Below are positions 15,217 to 23,549 of a stretch of 64,000 bases of DNA, piece by piece. The DNA comes from Streptomyces eurocidicus. Its GTDB lineage: Bacteria > Actinomycetota > Actinomycetes > Streptomycetales > Streptomycetaceae. The stretch spans positions 124,001 to 188,000 of the forward strand of contig NZ_LGUI01000006.1 of assembly GCF_002891295.1 (NCBI RefSeq). Direction: 5' to 3'. The stretch's first letter is position 1, and every line of letters starts with the position of its first letter. The notes beneath the pieces are model-generated. The model did no database searches, was not told the origin of the DNA, and saw only the letters and a program-made list of their open reading frames with translations. The position numbers were made by a program, and so were the translations under genes.

Positions 15217-17742
15217 CTACGACGAGAACTGCCTCATCAAGCGCACCCCCTGCCCCGCCGTCATGTGCGGCAGGTACGCCTTGCCGATCGCCCGGGTGAT
15301 CGCGGGCAGCGCCGCCGGGTCCGGATAGGTCATGTACATCGGGCGGTACTCCGGCTGGAACTTCGCCTTGAAGGCCAGCAGGGAGCGGAAGCCGTAGACC
15401 GGTTCCAGGACCCTGCCGCCGAGGTCGAGGATGCGCTGGAGCGCCGCCGGCGGCTCCTCCGTGGCCTTGCGGGCCAGGGGGGCGCCGGAGAGGCTGAGGA
15501 AGCGGGCGCCCTCCTCCTGGAAGCCCAGGGCCGCGGAGGCGATGAGGAACTCCATCGAGCCACGGAAGCCGCTCATCCGGCGGCGCATGAAGTCCAGGGT
15601 CCAGCCGACCGGTTTGCCGTGTCCGTACACCGGCATCCAGCTGGTGATGCCGTGCACGGTGCGGTCGGCGTCGACGGCGAGGAGGCAGCGCACCGAGGGG
15701 TCGTCGAGCTCGTCGAGGCCGCCGAGGGTGAAGCCCATCTCCGGGAGGCCCTTGTCGGCGACCCACTCCTCGGAGATGGAGCGGACCTGGTCGGTGAGGG
15801 CGACGGGGGCGTCGGGGTAGGACCACCACTCGGCGGTGATGCCCTCCTTCTTGGCCTTGTTGAGCGCGGTGCGGACGTCCTGCCACTTCTTGCCGGTGAA
15901 GGCGAGGTCGGGCAGCGGGACGACGGTGTCCTCGGCGACCTGCACCGAGCGCCAGCCGAGCCGTTCGGACGCCTCGCGGGTCTCCTCGCCGACGCTGTAG
16001 AAGCAGGGGGTCCAGCCGCGTTCGTCGCAGTGCCGGGAGAAGCCCGCGACGGCGGCGGCGCGGGCGTCGGGGGCGCCGAAGGGCTCGCCCGTGGTGAGGG
16101 CGACGGTCGCGACCACCCGGTAGGCGACGGCGGCGCGGCCGCGGTCGTCGAACCAGTAGTAGTTGCCGTCCCAGGTGGTGAGGTACGACAGCGTCGAGCC
16201 GCCCTGCTCGATGAGGAGCCGCCGGGCCCGTACGGCCGCGTCCGCGTCGGTGTGCAGCCGGGGGCGCCGGAAGGTGAAGAGCAGGGCGATCAGGGTGACG
16301 AGCCAGAAGAGGAGGCCGCAGTACTGGAAGAGGGCCTGCGCGGTGCCGCCGACCGGCACGGGCCAGTCGCAGAAGGCGCCGACGAGGGTGGGCGGGAGGA
16401 ACTCGGAGGGCAGCCCGGACAGCAGCAGGAGGAAGGTGGCTTCGGGGTCGTACTGGTCGCGGACGGCGTAGCCGATGCCGACGTACGCGACGCAGGCCAC
16501 CAGAAGCGCGCCACCGGTGACGGCCGCGAGCCGGCGGATCGTCGGGCGCGGCAGCCGCAGGTCGAAGCGGGCGCGGGTGACGATCAGGAGGACCACGACG
16601 AGGACGGGCAGCAGCATCTGCTCCGCGAACGCCTGGGCGTAGGTGGAGCGTTCGGTGGGCTCGGCCCAGCCCGCGGGGTGACTGAGGAAGTCGTTCAGCC
16701 AGTACGAGAACAGCGCGATCCAGGCGAGGTGGACCAGGATCGCCAGGGCCCAGGCGAGGCGGAGCCCGCGGCGCAGCCCCTCCGCGAGGACGAGCAGCAG
16801 GGCGGGGACGAGTACGGCCATGACGGTGGCCGGGGAGTCGTAGAAGTTCCGCAGGGCGTGGGTGAGGTGGCAGTCCTCCGCGGAGGCCGCGCAGGCGTCG
16901 GCGACCTCCTGGTCGGTGGGCTGGACCGAGACGTAGAGCTGGAAGGAGTTGAGGGGGCCGTAGGAGTCGCGGTAGAGGATGGCCACCATGGGTCCGATGG
17001 CCGCGGCGGCCACGACGAGCGCGACCAGGACGCGGGCCTCGGTGTGGGAGGAGTGGCGCAGCCGCCAGGGCCCGGACCGGTGGTACATCACGGCCCCGGC
17101 GACGAGGCCGACGACGGCGCCGCCGAGTCGCAGCACGCCTTGGAGGTGTCCCACGTAGAGGGCCATGACCAGGGCGAACGCGACGATGCCGAGGCGGGTG
17201 CGGCGGCGCCACAGGGCGGTGAGACGGTAGCTGAGGACCCCGCCGACGGCGAGCGCCCCGACGCTCGGGGACACGGCGCGGTAGTCCGCGAGCTCCTCCA
17301 GCCACCACTCCCCCGTCAGGGCGCCGAGCTTGACGACGCCGACGCCGAGGAGCGTGCCGAGGATCTGGCCGCCGAGCAGGACGGCGGCGGTGCGTGCCAC
17401 GCCCAGGCGGCGCTCGGCGGGGGTGACGAGGAGGAGCACGATCAGGGTGGAGCCGATGTAGCCGCCGAGGCCGGGGCACCAGAGGAGGGAGCTGGCGGGT
17501 GTCCACCAGCGGCCCTCGGCGAGCGCGGGGACGCCGACGGCGACGGCCTCCATGCGGTGCCGGTGGGGGCCGGAGCCGAGGCTGCCGGTGACGGCTCCGA
17601 CGATCCACAGCACCGCGAGGAAGGCGAGGGTGAAGGGGGCGTGCCGGACGGGGGCGAGGAGCCTGTCGAGGGTGACGCGCCAGCCGCGGGTGCCGTCGCC
17701 CCGGGTGGGGGCCTCGGGGGGCGGCGCGGTGGCGGCGGTCAT
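15217..17742 (-). CDS. MprF-like phosphatidylglycerol lysyltransferase (DUF2156)
   Basis: An 841-residue membrane protein. The N-terminal half has many membrane segments, including a rhomboid-like part (GGYIGSTLIVLLLV, GGQILGTLLGVG, GAVVGLVAGAVMYHRSG). The C-terminal ~320 residues are the GNAT-like DUF2156 domain, with WDGNYYWFDDRGRAAVAYR, CDERGWTPCFYSVGEET and GFRGSMEFLIASAALGFQ. This domain moves an amino acid from aminoacyl-tRNA, usually Lys-tRNA, to phosphatidylglycerol, making the membrane less anionic. Its ATG overlaps the stop of the upstream esterase gene (ATGA), so translation is coupled. The operon leader carries a tRNA-like element, notable for an enzyme that uses charged tRNA. Confidence 0.85.
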   Translation of the reverse strand: MTAATAPPPEAPTRGDGTRGWRVTLDRLLAPVRHAPFTLAFLAVLWIVGAVTGSLGSGPHRHRMEAVAVGVPALAEGRWWTPASSLLWCPGLGGYIGSTLIVLLLVTPAERRLGVARTAAVLLGGQILGTLLGVGVVKLGALTGEWWLEELADYRAVSPSVGALAVGGVLSYRLTALWRRRTRLGIVAFALVMALYVGHLQGVLRLGGAVVGLVAGAVMYHRSGPWRLRHSSHTEARVLVALVVAAAAIGPMVAILYRDSYGPLNSFQLYVSVQPTDQEVADACAASAEDCHLTHALRNFYDSPATVMAVLVPALLLVLAEGLRRGLRLAWALAILVHLAWIALFSYWLNDFLSHPAGWAEPTERSTYAQAFAEQMLLPVLVVVLLIVTRARFDLRLPRPTIRRLAAVTGGALLVACVAYVGIGYAVRDQYDPEATFLLLLSGLPSEFLPPTLVGAFCDWPVPVGGTAQALFQYCGLLFWLVTLIALLFTFRRPRLHTDADAAVRARRLLIEQGGSTLSYLTTWDGNYYWFDDRGRAAVAYRVVATVALTTGEPFGAPDARAAAVAGFSRHCDERGWTPCFYSVGEETREASERLGWRSVQVAEDTVVPLPDLAFTGKKWQDVRTALNKAKKEGITAEWWSYPDAPVALTDQVRSISEEWVADKGLPEMGFTLGGLDELDDPSVRCLLAVDADRTVHGITSWMPVYGHGKPVGWTLDFMRRRMSGFRGSMEFLIASAALGFQEEGARFLSLSGAPLARKATEEPPAALQRILDLGGRVLEPVYGFRSLLAFKAKFQPEYRPMYMTYPDPAALPAITRAIGKAYLPHMTAGQGVRLMRQFSS

Positions 17743-19067
17743 CGGATCAGTCCCGTCCGCCGGGCGATCCAGGGCAGTTGCGTCTCCAGGCCGGGGCGCC
17801 AGACCTGCCAGCTGTGGCCGCCGGGGAGCAGCACCCACTCGGCCCGCATGCCGGCCTTGACCGCCGCGTCGTAGACCTTCCGCTGCTGCGGCCGGTATGT
17901 GCCGTCGTCGCTGCCGGCGACGAAGGCGGCCGAGGTGTCGGGGAAGCGCCGCCGGGCGAGTACGTCGAGGGGGTTGGTCTTCTCGAAGGCGGCGGTGTCG
18001 CCGCCGAACGCCTTGTCGACGGTCTTCTGTCTGCTGCCGAGGGTGGGCGCCTCCTGGCCGGAGATGTCGTTGACGACGCCGTAGACCTGGGGGGCGTTGA
18101 CGCCGAGCTGGATGGAGCAGGTGCCGCCGAAGGAGATGCCGGAGATCGCCCAGGAGGTGCGGGCGGTGGCGACCTGGAGGTGGCCGCGGATCCAGTCGGG
18201 GACGTCGGTGGCGAGGTAGGTCTGGACGTCGCCCAGCCGGGAGTCCATGCAGAGGGTGTTGGCGAACTGGGAGCCGAGCGGGTCGACGACGACGACCACG
18301 GGGGCGAGGCCGCGGTGGCCGGCGGCGAAGGCGTTCATCATGTCGAGGAGCCGGCCGGAGTTGATCCAGTCGTCGGGGGAGCCCGGCTGGCCGGCCATGA
18401 GGACGAGGACGGGGAGGAGCGGGCGCGGGGTGGCGCGGTAGGCGGGCGGGAGGTAGACGAAGGCGCCGCGGGCGTGGAAGCCGGAGCGGGTGCCGGGGAT
18501 GTCCGACTTGGAGAGGGTGCCGTTCTCGGGGAGGCCGGCCGGGGGGTGCCAGACATCGGCGACGGTCTTGCCGGGCGGTACGGACAGGGCCGGTTCGGTG
18601 CGTCCGGTGGCGTCGGTGAGGCTGGTGGTCTTGGTCAGCCAGGAGTTCAGGGCGGTACGTGCGGTGGGGTACTGGTCGAAGTGCTTGTTGATCTCCGAGG
18701 CGCCGAGGAGGACGGTGAGGACGGCGGCGAGCACGGCCCCCGCCCAGTACCGGGGGCGGAGGAGCGGGATCCGGAAGGTGGCGAGGCAGACGCCGAGGAC
18801 GGCGACGCCCGCCCAGATCACCACATCGGTCGGCAGCGGGTCGGGGAAGGGCTGCCACCAGTCGTCCACGGCGGTGCGCAGCAGCCAGGTGAGGACGGCG
18901 GCGAGCAGCACGGCGAGCGGGGCCCAGCGGGTCCACCAGGTGCGGCGGCGGGAGAGGAGCAGCACGGCCAGCGCGCACAGGCCCACGACCAGCAGGGCGA
19001 CCGGGATCCATCCGCTCACCAGGGACCAGTCCAGCGGGCCCGCCGCCATCCGCATCCGTCGCACCAC
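17739..19067 (-). CDS. Membrane-anchored alpha/beta-hydrolase (esterase D family)
   Basis: A 442-residue protein with three to four N-terminal membrane segments (up to about residue 120), then an extracytoplasmic esterase domain. The nucleophile elbow is GISFGGTCSIQ. A D-containing loop follows, and the His is in GGHSWQVW near the C-terminus. This layout is the putative-esterase (Pfam Esterase) family, which includes mycolyltransferase-like enzymes. Start is uncertain: GTG 19067, ATG 19055 or ATG 19049 are all in frame with weak sites. It is translationally coupled to the MprF-like gene, suggesting joint work on the cell envelope or on aminoacyl-lipids. Confidence 0.82.
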   Translation of the reverse strand: MVRRMRMAAGPLDWSLVSGWIPVALLVVGLCALAVLLLSRRRTWWTRWAPLAVLLAAVLTWLLRTAVDDWWQPFPDPLPTDVVIWAGVAVLGVCLATFRIPLLRPRYWAGAVLAAVLTVLLGASEINKHFDQYPTARTALNSWLTKTTSLTDATGRTEPALSVPPGKTVADVWHPPAGLPENGTLSKSDIPGTRSGFHARGAFVYLPPAYRATPRPLLPVLVLMAGQPGSPDDWINSGRLLDMMNAFAAGHRGLAPVVVVVDPLGSQFANTLCMDSRLGDVQTYLATDVPDWIRGHLQVATARTSWAISGISFGGTCSIQLGVNAPQVYGVVNDISGQEAPTLGSRQKTVDKAFGGDTAAFEKTNPLDVLARRRFPDTSAAFVAGSDDGTYRPQQRKVYDAAVKAGMRAEWVLLPGGHSWQVWRPGLETQLPWIARRTGLIR

Positions 19068-19090
19068 GTCCGTGTGGGGAGATAGGGGGT

Positions 19091-19165
19091 GAACGGGTCG
19101 CTCTGCCTTGAGCTACGGCCCCGTGCGTGGAGCCGGGTGGACTTGAACGCACCATCTACCCGTTC
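19091..19165 (-). ncRNA. Circularly permuted tRNA-like element in the esterase-mprF leader
   Basis: Read on the minus strand from 19165, a 75-nt element closes with GAACGGGT/ACCCGTTC (8 bp). Inside are a 4-nt variable-loop analogue AGAT and a T-arm with loop TTCAAGT (5 bp with one bulged C). Then come the 3' acceptor CGGCTCC, loop ACGCAC, 5' acceptor GGGGCCG (7 bp, one G-U), TA, and a D-arm GCTC-AAGGCA-GAGC. The order T-arm, acceptor, D-arm is the YrlA-type permutation. The acceptor loop is nearly identical to that of the Y RNA at 5134-5268 (ACGCAG). A flanking Ro-binding stem is not evident. It lies 24 bases upstream of the esterase start. Confidence 0.65.
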
Positions 19166-19318
19166 GGAAATAACGCTACTTATCCGGTGATCTGCGGCAA
19201 CCCGGGCGCCGCCGTGCGAGGGGGGACGCTGGCGGGTTCGGGCCTTGTGACGGCCCTGGGGCGGCGTTTTGATACTCGGCGTTCGACGGAATGCGTTCTC
19301 CCCGATTGGAGATGCCCC

Positions 19319-20278
19319 ATGCCCACGGCCTCGGAGCGGAGCGGCGCGGCGAGCGCGCTCGACCTCCCGAGAACCCCGACCGGATTCCAGCAGTTCTCGC
19401 ACGCCCTGCGGGCGCGTACGCCCCGGCGGGGCGCGACGCTGCCCGCGGAGCCGCGGTGGCGGAGCGAGTTCGTCGACGAGGCGGCCGCCGGACCGCGCGT
19501 CACGCTGCGGGAGTTCGGTTACGGGAACGGCGAGCTCAGCACCTGGCGGGGGCGGCCGGACGACACCGCCGTCGTCGGCCCCCTGCGGCTCCTGACCCAG
19601 GAGGGGCTGGGCCGGCTGACGGAGGTGTGCGACGCCCTGGAGGGGGCGGCGGGGAACAGCCGGTTCATCGCGACCCGGCGACTGCGCGGCGCGGACCTGC
19701 TGTCGCCGTTCGTCAACAACATGATCCGCGACCGGGCGTTCCTGGTGACGTGCTCCCGGCTGGTCGGGGTGCCGCTGATCCCGCATCCGCTGCGGATCCC
19801 CACCGCGCAGATCAACTACGGCAGCGGGCAGGGCGGCCGTGAGATCGTGCGGTGGCACCGCGACGGCATGGACTACGTCTTCACGATCCAGCTGAACGGC
19901 TACGAGGACTACGAGGGCGGCCGTTTCACCTATTTCCAGGGGCGTACGGACGAGTTCCCGGCGGCGTCGGCGGGGGACCCCCGGATCCGCGAGGCGGCGT
20001 GCGGGGAACGCGGGGCGACCCTGTTCCTGCACGGGAGCCGTATCTTCCACGCGGTCACGCCGGTGACGAAGGGGCGGCGGGTGGTGCTGGTGATCTCCCT
20101 CTTCTGTCCCTATTTCGCCCGGCAGGACTCCAATACCTTCTGGCATCTGGCGGGTGACGACGGGATCGCGGCGACGGTGCCGCACTGGCTGCGGCTGAAG
20201 TGGCCGGTGCGCAACCCCGCCGTGGACTTCAGCCTGCGGGCCGGGAGCCCGGTGGTCACCTGGGACGACCTCGGGTAG
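19319..20278 (+). CDS. 2OG-Fe(II) oxygenase-like protein
   Basis: A 319-residue protein with the jelly-roll iron triad in WHRDGMDYVF (His-x-Asp) and a distal His in RIFHAVTPVTKGRRVVLVI. The downstream Arg is placed to bind 2-oxoglutarate, as in P4H/PKHD-type oxygenases. ATG at 19319 sits seven bases after TTGGAGA. The substrate is unknown. It is divergent from the esterase-mprF operon and convergent with the permease across a hairpin. Expected reaction: hydroxylation coupled to 2OG decarboxylation in the cytosol. Confidence 0.82.
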   Translation: MPTASERSGAASALDLPRTPTGFQQFSHALRARTPRRGATLPAEPRWRSEFVDEAAAGPRVTLREFGYGNGELSTWRGRPDDTAVVGPLRLLTQEGLGRLTEVCDALEGAAGNSRFIATRRLRGADLLSPFVNNMIRDRAFLVTCSRLVGVPLIPHPLRIPTAQINYGSGQGGREIVRWHRDGMDYVFTIQLNGYEDYEGGRFTYFQGRTDEFPAASAGDPRIREAACGERGATLFLHGSRIFHAVTPVTKGRRVVLVISLFCPYFARQDSNTFWHLAGDDGIAATVPHWLRLKWPVRNPAVDFSLRAGSPVVTWDDLG

Positions 20279-20306
20279 CGGGGCGGGCCGGCCCGAGAAA
20301 CGCGAG

Positions 20307-20338
20307 GAGCCGGCCGCCCCGTGGGGGACGGCCGGCTC
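20307..20338. terminator. Bidirectional hairpin terminator
   Basis: Stem GAGCCGGCC/GGCCGGCTC between the convergent oxygenase and permease genes, with a T-rich end in the + direction. Confidence 0.8.
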
Positions 20339-20356
20339 TTCAGCGGGAGGGGGAGG

Positions 20357-21841
20357 CTACAGCCCGGCCCCGGCGCGCTCCAGCTCGGTCTCGCGCTTGA
20401 TCCGCGCGACCTTGCCGCGGACGACGAACCAGCCGCCGACCAGGGCCGCCACGATCAGCGGCAGGCACAGCACGGTGGTGCGGCCGGCGCCGGGCTCGGC
20501 GGCCATCAGGCCCAGCACCGAGGCCAGGAAGACCAGGGTGATGATCTGGGTGTACGGGGCCCAGGGCAGCTGGTAGGAGGGACGGGAGAGCTTGCCCTCC
20601 TTGGCGCGCTTCCAGAAGAGGAGCGAGCAGAGCATGATCATGCCCCAGGTGCCGATGATGCCGATGGCGGCGAAGTTCAGCACGATCTCGAAGGCGTCCG
20701 CGGGGACGACGAAGTTGAGACCGACGCCCAGCACACAGAAGAAGGCGGTGAGCAGGATGCCGCCGTAGGGCACCTGGCCCTTGTTCATCAGGCCGGTGAA
20801 CTTCGGCGCCGAGCCCGACATGGCCATCGAGCGCAGGATGCGGCCGGTGGAGTAGAGGCCGGAGTTGAGGCTGGAGAGCGCCGCGGTGAGGACGACGAGG
20901 TTCATCACGCCGGCCGCGTAGGGGACGCCGATCTTGCCCAGGACGGTGACGAAGGGGCTCTCGTCGCCGGTGAAGGCGTTGTACGGCAGCAGCAGCGCGA
21001 GCAGGATCACCGAGCCGACGTAGAAGAGGCCGACACGCCACATGATCGAGTTGATCGCCTTCGGCATGATCTTCTCGGGGTTCTTGGTCTCACCCGCGGC
21101 GACGCCGCACAGCTCGACCGAGGCGTAGGCGAAGACGACGCCCTGGATGACGAGCAGCATCGGCATCACGCCGGAGGGGAAGACGCCGCCGTTGTCCATG
21201 ATGTTCGACAGACCCGGGGTGCTGCCGCCGACGTCGTGCTGGGTGACCAGCAGGAAGATGCCGATGCACATGAAGAGGACGAGCGCGCCGACCTTGATGA
21301 TCGCGAACCAGAACTCCATCTCACCGAAGTACTTCACCGAGATGAGGTTCACGGTGAGGACGACGGCGAGGGCTATCAGGGCGAGCACCCACTGCGGGAT
21401 GTCGCTGAACATGCCCCAGTAGTGGGTGTACGTGGCGACGGCCGTGATGTCGGCGATGCCGGTGGTGGCCCAGTTCAGGAAGTAGAGCCAGCCGGCGGTG
21501 AAGGCGCCCTTCTCCCCCATGAACTCTCGCGCGTAGGAGACGAACGCACCGGAGGACGGGCGGTAGAGCACGAGCTCACCGAGAGCCCGGACGACGAAGA
21601 AGGCGAACACTCCGCACACCGCGTAGGCGATGAAGAGGGAGGGGCCCGCGTTCGCGAGGCGGCCACCGGCGCCGAGGAAGAGGCCGGTGCCGATCGCCCC
21701 GCCGATGGCGATCATGTTGACGTGGCGGGACTTGAGGTCCTTGCTGTAACCGGCGTCGCCGGCGTCGACGTGTGGGGACGCCGTGGCCGGGGCGGTGACG
21801 CCGGGCTCAGTGTCGGCCGCAGTGAGGGTGCGGTCACTCAT
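20357..21841 (-). CDS. Amino-acid permease (APC family)
   Basis: A 494-residue transporter with 12 predicted membrane segments. The first contains the substrate-binding motif IAIGGAIGTGLFLGAGG. It is followed by FVVRALGELVLYRPSSGAF and the family signature around FVSYAREFMGEKGAFTAGW. The pattern is that of the AnsP/CycA/GabP branch (proton-coupled uptake of asparagine, glycine/alanine or GABA); specificity cannot be read. The N-terminal 35 residues are a soluble tail. Single gene with a terminator shared with the opposing oxygenase. Confidence 0.88.
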   Translation of the reverse strand: MSDRTLTAADTEPGVTAPATASPHVDAGDAGYSKDLKSRHVNMIAIGGAIGTGLFLGAGGRLANAGPSLFIAYAVCGVFAFFVVRALGELVLYRPSSGAFVSYAREFMGEKGAFTAGWLYFLNWATTGIADITAVATYTHYWGMFSDIPQWVLALIALAVVLTVNLISVKYFGEMEFWFAIIKVGALVLFMCIGIFLLVTQHDVGGSTPGLSNIMDNGGVFPSGVMPMLLVIQGVVFAYASVELCGVAAGETKNPEKIMPKAINSIMWRVGLFYVGSVILLALLLPYNAFTGDESPFVTVLGKIGVPYAAGVMNLVVLTAALSSLNSGLYSTGRILRSMAMSGSAPKFTGLMNKGQVPYGGILLTAFFCVLGVGLNFVVPADAFEIVLNFAAIGIIGTWGMIMLCSLLFWKRAKEGKLSRPSYQLPWAPYTQIITLVFLASVLGLMAAEPGAGRTTVLCLPLIVAALVGGWFVVRGKVARIKRETELERAGAGL

Positions 21842-22436
21842 CTATGTGTTCGCCTTCGCTGGAGGGGGGAGCAGGACCGATCCCGCCCGGTGGACGGATC
21901 CGGCTGGCGACGCCGGCCGACGGGTGGGTTCGGGAAGTGTGGACTGGTGGACCGACGGGACGCCCCGGTGCCACGGCACGCCTCGTAGAGGTCGCGCCGC
22001 CGTGGCACAGGGGACCGGGAACTACCGGCCGGACCCTTCACCGCTTAAGCGCGGCTGGGGGACCGCGCCTCCCGTACGGCTGACAGACCTGCCGTGGCGC
22101 ACCAGCGCCCCACGGCAGGGGCGGACACCGTTTCCCCGACGCTCATGCGCCGCGGTGCTCCGCCGTCTGTCGGACAAGTCCATGCGGTGAATAGTGAGAG
22201 GCTCGCAAGGAACCCGTCAAGAGTTAACGGAATATTGACATCACCGGGCACTCACGCTAGCGAACCGCCGGTAAGTGTTTCAGTGGGGCTTTTTCCGGGG
22301 AGGGAGCTACGTCGATTCCGCATGCACCTATATAGGTGTTCCCGACATCGAATACATAGATGTCACTTACATCGAATACCGGACGGCCCTGTCGCCGTCC
22401 GTCACGGGGCCGCGCTCCCTATGGTGGACGGCAATC
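21842..22436. other. Divergent intergenic region
   Basis: About 600 bases between the permease and the phosphatase genes. It holds an imperfect hairpin (CTGCCGTGGCGC arm, 22089-22118) and an unusually AT-rich block from about 22200 to 22380 with the palindrome and direct repeats listed separately. No gene is seen. Confidence 0.55.
22325..22379. promoter_or_regulatory. Palindrome and direct repeats upstream of the phosphatase gene
   Basis: CACCTATATAGGTG (22325-22338) is a perfect 14-bp palindrome. It is followed by two copies of ACATCGAATAC at 22345 and 22369 (24-base period), the first also forming an ACATC...GATGT inverted repeat. AT content is far above the surroundings. These are likely regulator-binding sites of unknown identity. 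Confidence 0.55.
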
Positions 22437-23531
22437 ATGAAGCACCCGCCAGGCCGGCCCGGGCCGCCCAGCACGCCCCGCCTCCCCCGCCGCGCGCGCC
22501 GGCTCGTCACCGCCGGCTACGCGCTGCTGGCCCTCGCCGTCGGCTCGGACCTCGCGACCAACCCCGACTTCACCCTCTCCCCCGTCCTCGCCACCGCCCC
22601 GGTGCTCGCCAGCATCGGCACCCGGCGCGCCCGGGTACCCCTGGTGACCGGGCTGGCCGCCACCCTGCTGATCGTCCCGCTGCTCGCGTTCTCCGACAGC
22701 GGAGTCCCCCTGGCCGTCCACCTGACCTCCGGCCTCGCGGTGCTCGGCGTCACCTGCGTCAGCACCGCCAACGTCGTCCTGGTCGCGACCCGGGAGCGGG
22801 AGCTGGTCCGGTCGCGCTCCGTGGCGGAGGCGGCACAGGACACCCTGCTGCGCCCGCCGCCGGAGCTGGTCGGCGGGCTGCGGACCGCCGTGCGGTACAT
22901 GGCCGCGGCGGCGGACGCCCGGGTCGGCGGGGACCTGTACGAGGCTCTGGCCACCCCGTACGGCACCCGGCTGCTCGTCGGCGACGTACGGGGCAAGGGC
23001 CTGGACGCCATCGCCACCGCGGCCGCCGTGCTCGGCACCTTCCGGGAGGCCGCCTACGTCGAGGCCGACCTGACCACGGTGGCCGGCCGGCTCGACGCCG
23101 CCATGCGGCGGCGCCGGCCGCGCGAGGAGTTCGTGACCGCCGTCCTGATCGGGGTCCCGGGGGACGGCGGCCCGGCCGAGATGGTGAACTGCGGGCACCT
23201 GCCCCCGCTGCTCCTGCGCGACGGCCGGGTGACGGAGGTCGAGACGCCCGTACCGCAGCCGCCGCTGGCCCTGCTGGAGCTCGTCGGTGACGTCTATCAC
23301 CACCGGACGTTCGCCTTCGAGCGGGGCGACCTCCTGCTCCTGTACACCGACGGGGTCACGGAGGCCCGCGACACGGCCGGCGTCTTCTACCCGCTGGCCG
23401 AGCGGCTCGCGGGGATGCCGGAGACCGCCCCCGGGGCGCTGCTCGACCGCGTGGTGGCGGATCTGGTGGCCTACGCGGGCGGGGCGCTGTCCGACGACGC
23501 GGCGCTTCTGGCCGTCCGCCGGGAGGCGTAG
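22437..23531 (+). CDS. PP2C/SpoIIE-type serine phosphatase, membrane-bound
   Basis: A 364-residue protein. Three hydrophobic segments in the first ~120 residues (ALLALAVGSDL, LVTGLAATLLIVPLLAF, LAVLGVTCVSTANVVLVA) are followed by a SpoIIE-type PPM phosphatase domain. The metal-binding motifs are DARVGGDLYEA, GDVRGKGLDA, NCGHLPPLLLRDG and LLYTDGVTEARD. Such Streptomyces phosphatases usually dephosphorylate anti-anti-sigma factors. No anti-sigma partner is adjacent. ATG 22437 was chosen because the domain starts soon after it; the ribosome binding site is weak. A palindrome-rich promoter region lies upstream. Confidence 0.88.
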   Translation: MKHPPGRPGPPSTPRLPRRARRLVTAGYALLALAVGSDLATNPDFTLSPVLATAPVLASIGTRRARVPLVTGLAATLLIVPLLAFSDSGVPLAVHLTSGLAVLGVTCVSTANVVLVATRERELVRSRSVAEAAQDTLLRPPPELVGGLRTAVRYMAAAADARVGGDLYEALATPYGTRLLVGDVRGKGLDAIATAAAVLGTFREAAYVEADLTTVAGRLDAAMRRRRPREEFVTAVLIGVPGDGGPAEMVNCGHLPPLLLRDGRVTEVETPVPQPPLALLELVGDVYHHRTFAFERGDLLLLYTDGVTEARDTAGVFYPLAERLAGMPETAPGALLDRVVADLVAYAGGALSDDAALLAVRREA

Positions 23532-23549
23532 GAGCCCGGGCGCGGCCCG

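Noticed and set aside
15217..19155. A single 1312-codon minus-strand frame spanning both the mprF-like and esterase genes
   Set aside because: The upstream part is a shadow: the esterase is encoded in another frame with clear GISFGG and GGHSW motifs, and the MprF-like protein starts at 17742.
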